35,270 nt of DNA, from positions 1-35,270 of the forward strand of contig CAZRXS010000010.1 in the NCBI GenBank assembly GCA_964604145.1, written 5' to 3'. Positions 6,970 to 15,520 of the stretch are shown here, piece by piece. Source of the stretch: Gudongella sp964604145. GTDB lineage: Bacteria; Bacillota; Clostridia; Tissierellales; Tissierellaceae. A program made the translations under genes and the position numbers. Position 1 is the first letter of the stretch, and every line of letters starts with the position of its first letter. The notes beneath the pieces are model-generated. The model worked only from the letters and a program-made list of their open reading frames with translations. It searched no databases and was not told the DNA's origin.

Positions 6970-8157
6970 TTATAGTAAGTTCATCTGTTCGCCTGTTTTC
7001 TTAAATGCATCACAAGCTCTATCAAGCTGTTCTTTTGTATGTGCAGCTGTTACCATACATCTTAATCTTCCTGTACCCATTGGAACTGTAGGGAACACAA
7101 TTCCTGATACAAATACACCTTTATCTAGAAGTTTTCTGCTAAATTCCATAGTTTTTGACTCATCTCCTATTATTACTGGGGTTATTGGAGTTTCACTATG
7201 TCCAGTATTAAATCCTAATTCATCTATCTTTGTTTTAAAATATTTTGCATTATCCCACAGTTTATCCGTATATTCTGTAGATTCAGTAAGCATTTTTATT
7301 GCCTCAATTATCGCACCTATAGCCGCTGGTGGTAGAGATGTTGAAAATAGAGCTGGTCTTGCCCTATGACTTAACCATTCATACATTGTCTTTGAACCTG
7401 CTACATATCCACCTATTACGCCTAGGGCCTTAGATAGGGTGCCCATGGTAAAGTCAACTCTTCCATGAAGCTTAAAATGATCTACTGTCCCCCTGCCACT
7501 TTCACCTAAAACGCCTGAACCATGTGCATCATCAACATATGTCATAGCTTTATATTTTTCAGCTAAATTAACTATATCTGGCAGCTTGGCAATATCTCCA
7601 TCCATACTAAATACGCCATCTGTTATTACCAATATGTTTTTGTATTTATCCCTATTCTCTTTTAAAACCGTTTCTAGGCTATTCATGTCCGAATGCTTAT
7701 AAATTGCTTTATCAGCTCTAGACAATCTTGCACCGTCTATTATGGATGCATGGTTTAATTCATCAGAGATAATTAAGTCACCAGCTTCAGTTATTGCCTG
7801 AATAGTACCTGCATTACAGTTAAAACCTGACTGGTAAACAAAGGCTGCCTCTTCTCTTTTAAATTTTGAAAGAACACTTTCCAACTCTTCATGAATATCC
7901 ATATTTCCTATTATAGTTCTAACAGCACCTGCTCCTACTCCATACTTTTCCACAGCTTCTATTGCAGCTTTTTTTAATCTAGGATGGTTTGCAAAACCTA
8001 AGTAGTTATTTGAGGATAAGTTTATTACCTCTTTACCATTTAATATTACTTCAGCTCCGCTTGGGCTACTCATTACAGGGAGTTTCCTATATACGCCTTG
8101 GTCTTTTAAGTCTTCGATTTTTTCTTTTAAAAATTCTAAATCATGTACATTTGCCAC
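6970..8157 (-). CDS. kbl: Glycine C-acetyltransferase (2-amino-3-ketobutyrate CoA ligase) / BioF-type enzyme
   Basis: PLP-dependent alpha-oxoamine synthase. Kbl cleaves 2-amino-3-ketobutyrate with CoA to glycine and acetyl-CoA in threonine breakdown; the close relative BioF makes 8-amino-7-oxononanoate. Visible motifs are LSSNNYLGFANHP, ISDELNHASIIDG, TYVDDAHGSGVLG and TMGTLSKALGVIGGY, with the PLP lysine near residue 243. I use the GTG at 8157 because AAGGAGGT lies seven bases upstream; this yields MANVHDLEF and 395 residues, the usual length. The longer frame to 8190 would overlap queG. No threonine dehydrogenase (tdh) and no bio genes are adjacent, so Kbl versus BioF activity is not settled, though Kbl is the commoner call for such sequences. 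Confidence 0.88.
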   Translation of the reverse strand: MANVHDLEFLKEKIEDLKDQGVYRKLPVMSSPSGAEVILNGKEVINLSSNNYLGFANHPRLKKAAIEAVEKYGVGAGAVRTIIGNMDIHEELESVLSKFKREEAAFVYQSGFNCNAGTIQAITEAGDLIISDELNHASIIDGARLSRADKAIYKHSDMNSLETVLKENRDKYKNILVITDGVFSMDGDIAKLPDIVNLAEKYKAMTYVDDAHGSGVLGESGRGTVDHFKLHGRVDFTMGTLSKALGVIGGYVAGSKTMYEWLSHRARPALFSTSLPPAAIGAIIEAIKMLTESTEYTDKLWDNAKYFKTKIDELGFNTGHSETPITPVIIGDESKTMEFSRKLLDKGVFVSGIVFPTVPMGTGRLRCMVTAAHTKEQLDRACDAFKKTGEQMNLL

Positions 8158-8170
8158 TATAATTACCTCC

Positions 8171-9193
8171 TTATTTTTGCCTATTAGCATAATTCTCTAA
8201 CCATAACTTTGAATATGGCTTCCATAATTCAATTTCTTTTTTATGAACATTTTGCACTAAATCATAATGTTCATCTAAAGACATATTGTTTAATGCTATT
8301 AGAGAATTTCTAATAAGAACATTCTTGCCCCTCCAACTTCCTGACATGTCCCCATATTTTAAATTAAAATCCTTTTTAGACACTCGTAAAAGTTCTTCTA
8401 TATCTACAAGGCCATCTGTTTTATCTGGATAGAATTCACTATGTGTAGTTTTTTCAATTCCTTTATTTTTAGGACATACTAGTTGGCAAGTATCACACCC
8501 ATATATTTTTATACCCATTTTTTGAGCTAATTCCTCTTTTATTGGTTTTTTTGTTTGTGTTAAATAAGAAATGCATCTATTGGTGTCTAGCTTTCCAGCT
8601 TCTACTAATGCATTTGTTGGGCATGCATTTAAACATAATTCACAATCTGCACACTCACTATCTAGTAGATTGTTAGTATCTTCTATATCTAAATCTGTTA
8701 GGATATATCCTATAAAGAAAAAAGACCCATATTTGGGATTAATAATGGTGCAATTTTTACCGTAGTATCCAATCCCAGCTCTATAAGCTAATTCCCTATC
8801 TACAAGAGGTCCAGTATCTGTAAAAACCATAGATTTAAATTCTATTATCTCTTCTAATTTGCCCACCAATCTATTCATATAGTCTGTCAGAACTTTGTGA
8901 TAATCAATCCCCCAAGAAGATCTGGATAAGCTCCCTTTTATTTTAACACCATCAGAAACTGGTTTATCTGTATAATAAGATAGCCCAATAACTATAATAC
9001 TTTTACAATCTTTCATTGTTCTTCTAGGATCTATTCTAAGTTTAATATCTTTTTCTTCAAATTCAGTGCTATTATTATTATCTATTCTCTCTCTTAAAAT
9101 ATCTTCTAGTGAATAGAATGGATTTGCTTTTGTAAAACCAATCATATCTATACCTATTTTTTTTGAAATTTTTATAATAGTTTCCTTTAGCAT
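8171..9193 (-). CDS. queG: Epoxyqueuosine reductase
   Basis: Cobalamin- and Fe-S-dependent enzyme for the last step of queuosine synthesis on tRNA. Of 340 residues, the N-terminal catalytic region includes FTDTGPLVDRELAYRAGIGY followed by GKNCTIINPKYGSFFFIGYI. Two [4Fe-4S] ferredoxin motifs follow: CADCELCLNACPTNAL, and YGCDTCQLVCPKNKG after an isolated cysteine in TNRCISYLTQ. The ATG at 9193 is chosen because GGGAGGAAG stands just upstream; the frame extends to 9214 without a ribosome site. It is divergent from rodA and 13 bases upstream of the Kbl-type gene. No other queuosine genes are in the window. Confidence 0.93.
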   Translation of the reverse strand: MLKETIIKISKKIGIDMIGFTKANPFYSLEDILRERIDNNNSTEFEEKDIKLRIDPRRTMKDCKSIIVIGLSYYTDKPVSDGVKIKGSLSRSSWGIDYHKVLTDYMNRLVGKLEEIIEFKSMVFTDTGPLVDRELAYRAGIGYYGKNCTIINPKYGSFFFIGYILTDLDIEDTNNLLDSECADCELCLNACPTNALVEAGKLDTNRCISYLTQTKKPIKEELAQKMGIKIYGCDTCQLVCPKNKGIEKTTHSEFYPDKTDGLVDIEELLRVSKKDFNLKYGDMSGSWRGKNVLIRNSLIALNNMSLDEHYDLVQNVHKKEIELWKPYSKLWLENYANRQK

Positions 9194-9213
9194 AAAGACT
9201 TCCTCCCAAAACA

Positions 9214-9222
9214 ATTATATCA
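9214..9222 (-). promoter_or_regulatory. Possible extended -10 for queG
   Basis: TGATATAAT on the minus strand (9222-9214... -10 at 9219-9214) fits an extended -10 box, but there is no clear -35 and the implied start of transcription is very close to the queG ribosome site. Weak call. Confidence 0.3.
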
Positions 9223-9260
9223 GATAAAACAAAAAGCTACTACTTGATCCTCCTCTATTA

Positions 9261-9269
9261 TGGTATAAT
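9261..9269 (+). promoter_or_regulatory. Extended -10 promoter for rodA
   Basis: TGGTATAAT is an extended -10 (TGn plus TATAAT) 28 bases before the rodA ATG. TTGATC at 9244-9249 is only 14 bases away, too close for a standard -35, so the extended element probably carries recognition. Confidence 0.6.
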
Positions 9270-9297
9270 TAATTTTGATGTAAAGGAGTAGATATTG

Positions 9298-10407
9298 ATG
9301 TTTAACCTTAAAAGAAAATCTTTTAAACGTTTTGATTTTGTATTATTAGCCAGTGTTATTCTGCTGAGTATATATGGTATTATTATTATATATTCAGCAA
9401 CTCTTAGTTTAGATAATCTTCGCTATGTGCAAACGCAGTCTATCTCAACTTTGTTAGGCTTGATTGCAATATTGTTTTTAGTATTTTTTGATTATCAGTT
9501 TTTAGGAAAATTATATGTTCCAATATATATTATATCATTATTACTATTAGTAGCAGTTCTTATTATCGGTATTGGTGATGCCGATTGGGGCTCTAGGTCT
9601 TGGCTGTATATTGGCAAATTCGGCTTTCAACCTGCTGAAATTGTAAAGGTTGGTTTAATTATCTCTTTAGCAAAGTACCTAGATATTCATAAAGAAGATA
9701 TAAACTCACCCTTTGTACTATTAAAGATTTTAGCATTTGCATTTGTGCCTGTAATCCTAATTTTACTCCAACCAGATGCTGGTACTGCAATGGTCTTTGT
9801 TTTTCTTATTGGGCTTATGATATTTGCTGCAGGTGTTAGATGGAAGTATATTGGGGCAGCTTTGGGGCTTGGTCTTTTAAGCTTACCTATTCTTTGGACA
9901 AGACTTGATACCTATCAGAAGAATCGTTTTTTTAACTTTTTAGATCCTGAACGCGATACTTCAAATACTGGACTACAAGCTATGCAAGGTAAAATTGCAA
10001 TAGGAAGTGGTAAAATTTTTGGTAGAGGTCTTTTTCAGGGCACTCAAACTCAGTTTAATTATATTCCAGAAAAGCAGACAGATTTTATATTTGCCGTAAT
10101 AGGTGAAGAGCTTGGATTTGTAGGTGGTGCTATCCTTATAATCTTATATTTTATCATGGTTCATAGAATAATAAAGATAGCTAAAAATTCACCAGATAAA
10201 TTTGGCTCCTTTATGTCTATAGGGTTTGTTGGAATGTTTTTATTTCATATCTGGGAAAATATAGGAATGACAATGGGCTTAATGCCTATTACAGGTATCC
10301 CACTTCCATTTATAAGCTATGGGGGTACATTCCAATTAATAAACCTAATCTCAATTGGAATCGTCTTAAGTGTTGCGGTTCATAGGGAAGGACTTAGTTT
10401 TGAATAA
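9298..10407 (+). CDS. rodA: SEDS peptidoglycan glycosyltransferase RodA/FtsW family
   Basis: Polytopic membrane enzyme of 369 residues that polymerises lipid II during cell elongation, normally with a class B penicillin-binding protein. SEDS hallmarks are RSWLYIGKFGFQPAEIVKVG (about 100-119), LLQPDAGTAMVF, the catalytic aspartate near residue 262 in YIPEKQTDFIFAVIGEELGF, and the C-terminal signature GIPLPFISYGGT. About ten hydrophobic segments are visible. The ATG at 9298 has AAAGGAG nine bases upstream; a TTG directly before it is in frame but less well placed. It is one of only three plus-strand genes. RodA is favoured over FtsW/SpoVE by the absence of division genes nearby; that choice is tentative. 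Confidence 0.92.
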   Translation: MFNLKRKSFKRFDFVLLASVILLSIYGIIIIYSATLSLDNLRYVQTQSISTLLGLIAILFLVFFDYQFLGKLYVPIYIISLLLLVAVLIIGIGDADWGSRSWLYIGKFGFQPAEIVKVGLIISLAKYLDIHKEDINSPFVLLKILAFAFVPVILILLQPDAGTAMVFVFLIGLMIFAAGVRWKYIGAALGLGLLSLPILWTRLDTYQKNRFFNFLDPERDTSNTGLQAMQGKIAIGSGKIFGRGLFQGTQTQFNYIPEKQTDFIFAVIGEELGFVGGAILIILYFIMVHRIIKIAKNSPDKFGSFMSIGFVGMFLFHIWENIGMTMGLMPITGIPLPFISYGGTFQLINLISIGIVLSVAVHREGLSFE

Positions 10408-10411
10408 AAAA

Positions 10412-10511
10412 NNNNNNNNNNNNNNNNNNNNNNNNNNNNNNNNNNNNNNNNNNNNNNNNNNNNNNNNNNNNNNNNNNNNNNNNNNNNNNNNNNNNNNNNN
10501 NNNNNNNNNNN
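10412..10511. other. Assembly gap (100 N)
   Basis: Exactly 100 N, the conventional placeholder for a gap of unknown size. It begins four bases after the rodA stop and interrupts the 3' end of the convergent QueG-like gene. Small genes or a terminator could be hidden here. Confidence 1.
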
Positions 10512-11261
10512 TGAACAGGGTAATCCTACTAAACATTTACCACATGCCGAAGCCTCACCAAGGTCTCTATATATATCCTCGTTTTCTAAGCACATTTGGT
10601 AACATTTAAATCTATTAAAATCATCAATAAATAATGCACTGTTAACGCACCTATCTACGCAAATTTTACAGCTATTATTATATTTAAATAAGCAATTTTC
10701 TTTTTCAGTTCTCTGTGTTGGTTCTATTTTAAGACTGGTCACAATATTACCAAGTCTTCCACAACAACCTTTTTCTGTTATAAGCATATTGTTCAAACCA
10801 AACTTACCTACACCAGCTATATATGCAACATGTCTATTTGACCAAACGCTTTTAAGATTCTCATAGTCCATGGTTTTTTCTGGTGGGAGTTTTGCTGCTT
10901 TATATCCACTATCTTTAAACCATTTTATTAAATTGTCATTGATTTGTGCTATCAGTAAATTTGTTTCTATATATGCTTTCGCCCATTCTACTGAGGTTGT
11001 TCTTCTGTCGATATTGCTTTTCCATACAAAATCTTCAAAGGGTAAAAAGTATGCTACTACTGTTTTTGCACTCTTTAAAATATCATATGGAGTAATATGT
11101 CCTTCAAAAGCAACTTCTTTTAGCTGATTAAAAAGTGGATCTGCTGAATCAGCATATCCTAAAATAGGTTCCTTCCATCTTGTGCTTATACCTTCTTTGT
11201 TTTCAAAGTTTAGAATAGTTCTTTTTATCTGAGCAAGTATAGAATCTTCTATATTATCCAT
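10512..11261 (-). CDS. QueG-like 4Fe-4S double-cluster protein, 3' end lost in gap
   Basis: 250 residues are visible of a QueG-related iron-sulfur protein. It has the region VAYIAGVGKFGLNNMLITEKG followed by a cysteine set: CKICVDRCVNSAL, then FKCYQMC, then ACGKCLVGLPCS just before the N run. This pattern matches the short 'epoxyqueuosine reductase-like, 4Fe-4S double cluster binding' proteins of about 250-270 residues common in clostridia, so only a short tail is probably missing. It lacks the spacing of true QueG. The ATG directly follows the stop of the cyclophilin gene, so they are likely co-transcribed. Its substrate is unknown; it may be a corrinoid- or ferredoxin-linked reductase (inference). 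Confidence 0.85.
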
Positions 11262-11861
11262 TTAAAACTCCTTTATTATTATTTCTTCAATAAGGACTGG
11301 CTCTTTAGGCATATCATTTCTTCCGATTTTAACATTTGCAATCCTATCTACTACATCCATTCCCTCATAGACCTGACCAAAAACAGTATGTTTTCCATCT
11401 AACCAATATGCCCCTCCCATCTCTTTGTATGCCTGGATTACTTCATCTGAAAATCCCTTTGTTTCCCCTAGTTTTTCCATCTGTTCTAATATATTATCTT
11501 CTATATCGCCTTTTTGAACGATAAAAAACTGGCTCCCATTAGTATTTGGCCCTGAATTAGCCATTGATAGGGCTCCTTTTAAATTTCTATATAAGGGACT
11601 AAATTCATCCTCAAAAGACTCGTTCCAAATACTTGTTCCACCTCTACCACTACCCTCTGGATCTCCACCTTGTATCATAAAGTCCTTAATTACCCTATGA
11701 AAATTTAATCCATTGTAGTAGCCATCTTTGCTGTGAGTTGCAAAGTTTTCAACTGCCTTTGGAGCAATTTCTGGAAACAAGCGAAACTTTATTTCTCCAT
11801 AATTTGTCTTCATAATTGCAATTTCTTCACCTTTTATTGGTTTTTTAATTTGATTTAACAT
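11262..11861 (-). CDS. Cyclophilin-type peptidyl-prolyl cis-trans isomerase
   Basis: Cytosolic protein-folding enzyme of 199 residues without a signal peptide. Cyclophilin motifs are GEIKFRLFPEIAPKAVENF, LNFHRVIKDFMIQGGDPEGS (catalytic arginine, then FMIQGGDP), SMANSGPNTNGSQFFI and HTVFGQVYEGMDVVDRI. An insert of about 35 residues between the FFI strand and HTVFG (GDIEDNILEQMEKL... to the WLDGK region) makes it longer than the minimal family. AAAGGAGG stands seven bases before the ATG. It lies 19 bases after the MgtC-family gene. Confidence 0.95.
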   Translation of the reverse strand: MLNQIKKPIKGEEIAIMKTNYGEIKFRLFPEIAPKAVENFATHSKDGYYNGLNFHRVIKDFMIQGGDPEGSGRGGTSIWNESFEDEFSPLYRNLKGALSMANSGPNTNGSQFFIVQKGDIEDNILEQMEKLGETKGFSDEVIQAYKEMGGAYWLDGKHTVFGQVYEGMDVVDRIANVKIGRNDMPKEPVLIEEIIIKEF

Positions 11862-11880
11862 TTAATTTCCTCCTTTGTAA

Positions 11881-12549
11881 TTAACTTTTAAAAGTTTCAT
11901 CATCAAATATTATTGTTTTAACTGATTCCAGTTTTGAAATACCATCATATAATGCCTTTGCATCTATATGTAGAGGTCTTCTAATATAAAACTCTACATC
12001 TATAAATCCTGGCTCATCTTCTGCATCATCAATACTTATATTTCTTATATTTATATCAAATAAACCAAACACAGTTCCTATTTCACCAATAAGTCCTGAT
12101 CTGTCTTCTGCTCGAATTTTAATTATTTTATTAGCACCTCTTACAATTTTTTTCTCTACCTTAGATAATGCAGCTAATGATATTAGAACAATAGCTGCTG
12201 TTATCAATCCTGCTAAATAATACCCTGAACCTATTGCTAATCCTATGCCTGCGCAAACCCATAGACTTGCAGCAGTAGTAAGACCTTTGACGACATTTCC
12301 TGTTATCAATATAGTCCCTGCTCCAAGAAAACCTATTCCACTTACAACTTGGGCAGCAATTCTCGATGGATCTGCTTTATCTGGCATTGCATATAAGGAA
12401 ACCATCATAATTAGAGTTGATCCAACACAAACTAGAATATGAGTCCTTAGGCCAGCTGGTCTCTTATTCGCTTCTCTCTCTATTCCTATTGCCCCTCCAA
12501 TAACTGTAGCTAATAATAATCTAAATACAATATACATATCTGCTGGCAT
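11881..12549 (-). CDS. MgtC/SapB family membrane protein
   Basis: 222 residues with four or five hydrophobic N-terminal segments (about 1-130) bearing the family signature GIEREANKRPAGLRTHILVC, then a soluble C-terminal ACT-like domain (about 145-220, starting RAEDRSGLIGEIGTVFGLF). MgtC proteins are linked to growth in low magnesium and, in pathogens, to inhibition of the F-type ATPase; here the role is not shown. AGGAGGG lies before the ATG. It sits between the MATE gene and the cyclophilin gene, with no terminator seen in the 60-base gap to MATE. Confidence 0.93.
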   Translation of the reverse strand: MPADMYIVFRLLLATVIGGAIGIEREANKRPAGLRTHILVCVGSTLIMMVSLYAMPDKADPSRIAAQVVSGIGFLGAGTILITGNVVKGLTTAASLWVCAGIGLAIGSGYYLAGLITAAIVLISLAALSKVEKKIVRGANKIIKIRAEDRSGLIGEIGTVFGLFDINIRNISIDDAEDEPGFIDVEFYIRRPLHIDAKALYDGISKLESVKTIIFDDETFKS

Positions 12550-12609
12550 AAGAACCCTCCTAGATTAATTATTCTCGTTAATATATAACTTGTGTATCGA
12601 TTTTATCTT

Positions 12610-13974
12610 TTATGCAAAAGGTTTTATAAGCCCTTTGTTTTTTACCAAACTCCTTAAAACAAAGAAAAACCAGATAAATAAAACTACACCTTTTGCAATA
12701 CTAGTTCCTGTTACTGCCCACCATACTCCAGATAAGCCTAAAACAGTTGTAGAGGATAAGATCATTGCTATTGGAATCCTAAGTAGGTTAATTGTAATAC
12801 CTGTTATAGTAGGTGGAAGTGTTAGCCCTAGACCGTTAAAAGCTCCTGCCGTTCCAATTTCTATACTCATAAAAAATTGAGATAGGCCTAGTATCCTTAA
12901 ATATATGACTCCTTCTGCAATAGTCTGGGGATCATTGGGTGTAAATACGGTAAATATCGGTCTTGCTCCAAATATTAATAGCAAAGAAATAAAAATTCCA
13001 AAGTAGCCTAATAACTTTATACCCTTAAAGTATCCTTCTTTAATCCTTTCAAATTTTTTTGCACCGTAGTTTTGACCAACAAAAGCTGAAATTGCTGCAG
13101 CAAATCCTTCTGAAGTCATCCAAGATAGAGATTCAATTTGAGAACCTATACTTTGTACAGCTACTGCAACCGCCCCATACTCAGCAATTATCCTTGTAAG
13201 AATTATACCTATAGCAGCATGGACACCTGTTTGACTAGCTGGAGGAAAGCCTAGTTTTGCTATTTCCTTAACTTTATCAAAATCAAATTTTCTAAAAATC
13301 ACTATGCCTGAAAAAATAACTCCTTTATTTCTTGAAATAATTAAAAACAACATGGTAACTGCAAACTGTGAGCTTATTGTCGCAATAGCTGCTCCTTTTA
13401 TTCCTAAACCCAGCCCAAATATTAAGAGTGGATCCAATATGATATTAGCAATTAAACCAATTGTATTGATTTTAAATGGAGTGAAACTATTTCCAGAACT
13501 ATTCATGGATGTAGAAAATATTGGATTTAAAAAGTGAAATACTATGCCCAACCCTATTATTTTCAAATAACTTTCTGCCATCAAAATTACATCCATATCT
13601 CTAATTTGAAAAAAACTTATAATTGCTGAATTAAAGAAAAACAATGATAAACCATATATAATTGCAATCGCAATATCTAATTGTAGACCTTGAGTTATAT
13701 ACTCTTTAGCCTTTTTATACTCAGCTCTGCCATAAGATTGTGCTACATTAACTCCCACACCAATTTGAGATATTAAAACAAGAGCTGCTCCAAGCCATAA
13801 GAAAAACCCACCTACTCCAGCAGCTGCAACTGCCTTTGTATTTAATCTACCCAGCCACATCACATCTGTAATGTTATAAGCCATTTGAATAAACGATGTA
13901 CCCATTATCGGCAAAGCCAGTCTGGTCAAAGTAGATATAATATTCCCTTCTGTTAAATTAATTTGTCTGCTCAT
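12610..13974 (-). CDS. MATE family efflux transporter
   Basis: A 454-residue, 12-helix multidrug/toxic-compound antiporter driven by Na+ or H+. The N-terminus (TEGNIISTLTRLALPIMGTSF, then YNITDVMWLGRLNTKAVAA) and the mid-protein repeat (AVQSIGSQIESLSWMTSEGF followed by FVGQNYGAKK) are both MATE signatures, reflecting the two six-helix bundles. AAGGAG stands six bases before the ATG. No adjacent regulator suggests a substrate. Confidence 0.95.
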   Translation of the reverse strand: MSRQINLTEGNIISTLTRLALPIMGTSFIQMAYNITDVMWLGRLNTKAVAAAGVGGFFLWLGAALVLISQIGVGVNVAQSYGRAEYKKAKEYITQGLQLDIAIAIIYGLSLFFFNSAIISFFQIRDMDVILMAESYLKIIGLGIVFHFLNPIFSTSMNSSGNSFTPFKINTIGLIANIILDPLLIFGLGLGIKGAAIATISSQFAVTMLFLIISRNKGVIFSGIVIFRKFDFDKVKEIAKLGFPPASQTGVHAAIGIILTRIIAEYGAVAVAVQSIGSQIESLSWMTSEGFAAAISAFVGQNYGAKKFERIKEGYFKGIKLLGYFGIFISLLLIFGARPIFTVFTPNDPQTIAEGVIYLRILGLSQFFMSIEIGTAGAFNGLGLTLPPTITGITINLLRIPIAMILSSTTVLGLSGVWWAVTGTSIAKGVVLFIWFFFVLRSLVKNKGLIKPFA

Positions 13975-14021
13975 ACTTTCTCCTTGGTCCTCTATCTTAT
14001 ATTATTTTTATATGACAATTA

Positions 14022-14047
14022 ATAAATAAAGGATAGCGGGGCTATCC
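14022..14047 (-). terminator. Terminator after the hemolysin III-family gene
   Basis: GGATAGC-CCC-GCTATCC (minus strand, 14047-14031) followed by TTTATTTATT. The stem has seven pairs with a three-base loop, and the U-run is interrupted. It separates the map/trhA group from the MATE gene. Confidence 0.7.
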
Positions 14048-14092
14048 TAGTATAAAGACTTTGTAATCCATAATTCTAAATCCAAAGAAAGA

Positions 14093-14734
14093 TTATGTTA
14101 GATATATAAATATACCTATAAAGTGAATTATACTTGCAGAAAGTACAAACAAATGCCAAATAGCATGATTATATGGAATTTTTTTAATGCTATAGAATAT
14201 AGTTCCTAGGGTATAGAGCAGTCCCCCTATTAAAATATATAAAAAGAATGATAGGGATGTTGCATTAACAATAGCCTTTATTGGTATTATTGCCACCCAA
14301 CCCATACCGATATAAAGAAAGACTGATAAGAGTTTAAATTTGTCAAATTTATCATAAGTAACTATCTTAAAAATCACACCTGCAATTGCTAATATCCAAA
14401 TCCCACTTAGAATACCCCATTTTAGCTTGCCTGTTAAAGTTAGTATTACTATTGGAGTATAGGTTCCAGCAATAAAAAGAAATATTGATGAGTGGTCAAA
14501 AACCCTTAGAATTTTTTTAACCTTTATATTGCTAATACTGTGATAAAGAGTTGAGGATATAAACATTAGTATTATACAAGCTCCATATATTGCAAATGAT
14601 ACAATTGCGTGGACATCCCCTTTTAATACAGAGCGAATTAAAAGTAATACCAATCCAACAACTCCAAATACAACTCCCAGGCCGTGTGTTATACCATTAA
14701 AAATTTCTTCTTTTTTTGTATAGGTAGTCCTCAT
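14093..14734 (-). CDS. trhA: Hemolysin III / TrhA family seven-helix membrane protein
   Basis: 213 residues, seven predicted membrane segments, related to the PAQR/YqfA family. Conserved histidines and serines that form the metal site are present: NGITHGLG near residue 14, SSTLYHS near 61, DHSSIFLFIAGTYTP near 80, and HAIWHLFVLSASIIHFIGIF at the C-terminus. Despite the name, haemolysis is not implied; E. coli TrhA is linked to membrane-fluidity homeostasis. It starts 12 bases after the map stop and is followed by a terminator. Confidence 0.93.
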   Translation of the reverse strand: MRTTYTKKEEIFNGITHGLGVVFGVVGLVLLLIRSVLKGDVHAIVSFAIYGACIILMFISSTLYHSISNIKVKKILRVFDHSSIFLFIAGTYTPIVILTLTGKLKWGILSGIWILAIAGVIFKIVTYDKFDKFKLLSVFLYIGMGWVAIIPIKAIVNATSLSFFLYILIGGLLYTLGTIFYSIKKIPYNHAIWHLFVLSASIIHFIGIFIYLT

Positions 14735-14746
14735 AACGCCATCTCC

Positions 14747-15499
14747 CTACTCTTCTTGATCGGTTAGAATAATTGGCCCTTCTTTAGTAATTGCTATTGT
14801 ATGTTCATATTGGGCTGAAATACTCCCATCTTGAGTTCTTGCGGTCCAGTTATTATCATCTATTTTCATACCATATTCTCCAGCATTGACCATTGGCTCA
14901 ATTGTAATTACCATTCCCTCAACTAGTCTCTGACCCCTACCAGGTGTCCCATAATGTGGTACTTGCGGATCTTCATGCATATCTTTTCCAATGCCATGAC
15001 CTACAAAATCTCTGACTACTGAAAATCCATTGCTTTCAACATGTGTTTGAATTGCATTTCCAATATCTCCTAGCCTATTCCCTAGCTGAGCTTGTTCAAT
15101 TCCTAAATAAAGTGACTTTTTAGTTACATCTAAGAGTTTTCTTTTTTCTTCTGATATTTCACCAACTGCATAAGACCAAGCTGAATCTGCCAGCCAACCA
15201 TCGTATTTGACAACTATATCTATAGAAACAATATCACCTTCTACTAGTTTTTCATCTCTTGGGAATCCGTGACATATTTCATCATTTATACTAGCGCATA
15301 TTGCATATGGATAACCTTGGTATCCTTTTTGTTCTGGATAAGCTCCTCTTTCCTCTAGGTATTCTTCTACAAATCGATCTATTTCAGAAGTTGTAATCCC
15401 TGGTTTTATCATCTTCCTGATTTCTCTGTGAACTCCTGCCAATATCTCCCCTGCTTTTTTCATTTTCATTATTTCCTCTGGTGTCTTTACAATAATCAT
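14747..15499 (-). CDS. map: Methionine aminopeptidase, type I
   Basis: Dinuclear-metal enzyme of 250 residues that removes the initiator methionine from nascent proteins. It begins MIIVKTPEEIMKMKKAGEIL. Metal-ligand and active-site motifs are CASINDEICHGFP (His), VSIDIVVKYDGWLADSAWSY (two Asp), GHGIGKDMHEDPQVPHYG (His), TIEPMVNAG (Glu) and SAQYEHTIAI (Glu). An ATG four bases further upstream is out of frame. It sits 21 bases after the TPR gene, not in the usual secY-adk-map-infA ribosomal cluster, so a second map copy may exist elsewhere in the genome. Confidence 0.96.
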   Translation of the reverse strand: MIIVKTPEEIMKMKKAGEILAGVHREIRKMIKPGITTSEIDRFVEEYLEERGAYPEQKGYQGYPYAICASINDEICHGFPRDEKLVEGDIVSIDIVVKYDGWLADSAWSYAVGEISEEKRKLLDVTKKSLYLGIEQAQLGNRLGDIGNAIQTHVESNGFSVVRDFVGHGIGKDMHEDPQVPHYGTPGRGQRLVEGMVITIEPMVNAGEYGMKIDDNNWTARTQDGSISAQYEHTIAITKEGPIILTDQEE

Positions 15500-15520
15500 C
15501 CATTTCTCTCCTCGTTAATT

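Noticed and set aside
10370..10609. Plus-strand open frame running through the N block
   Set aside because: It exists only because unknown bases do not create stops; the flanks belong to rodA and the QueG-like gene.
13304..13537. Plus-strand frames inside the MATE, MgtC, lon, typA and glmM genes
   Set aside because: They lie wholly opposite long, well-conserved coding regions and lack ribosome sites and family motifs.
14093..14734. Haemolysin/virulence factor suggested by the family name
   Set aside because: The seven-helix TrhA family is widespread in non-pathogens and the name does not establish haemolysis.
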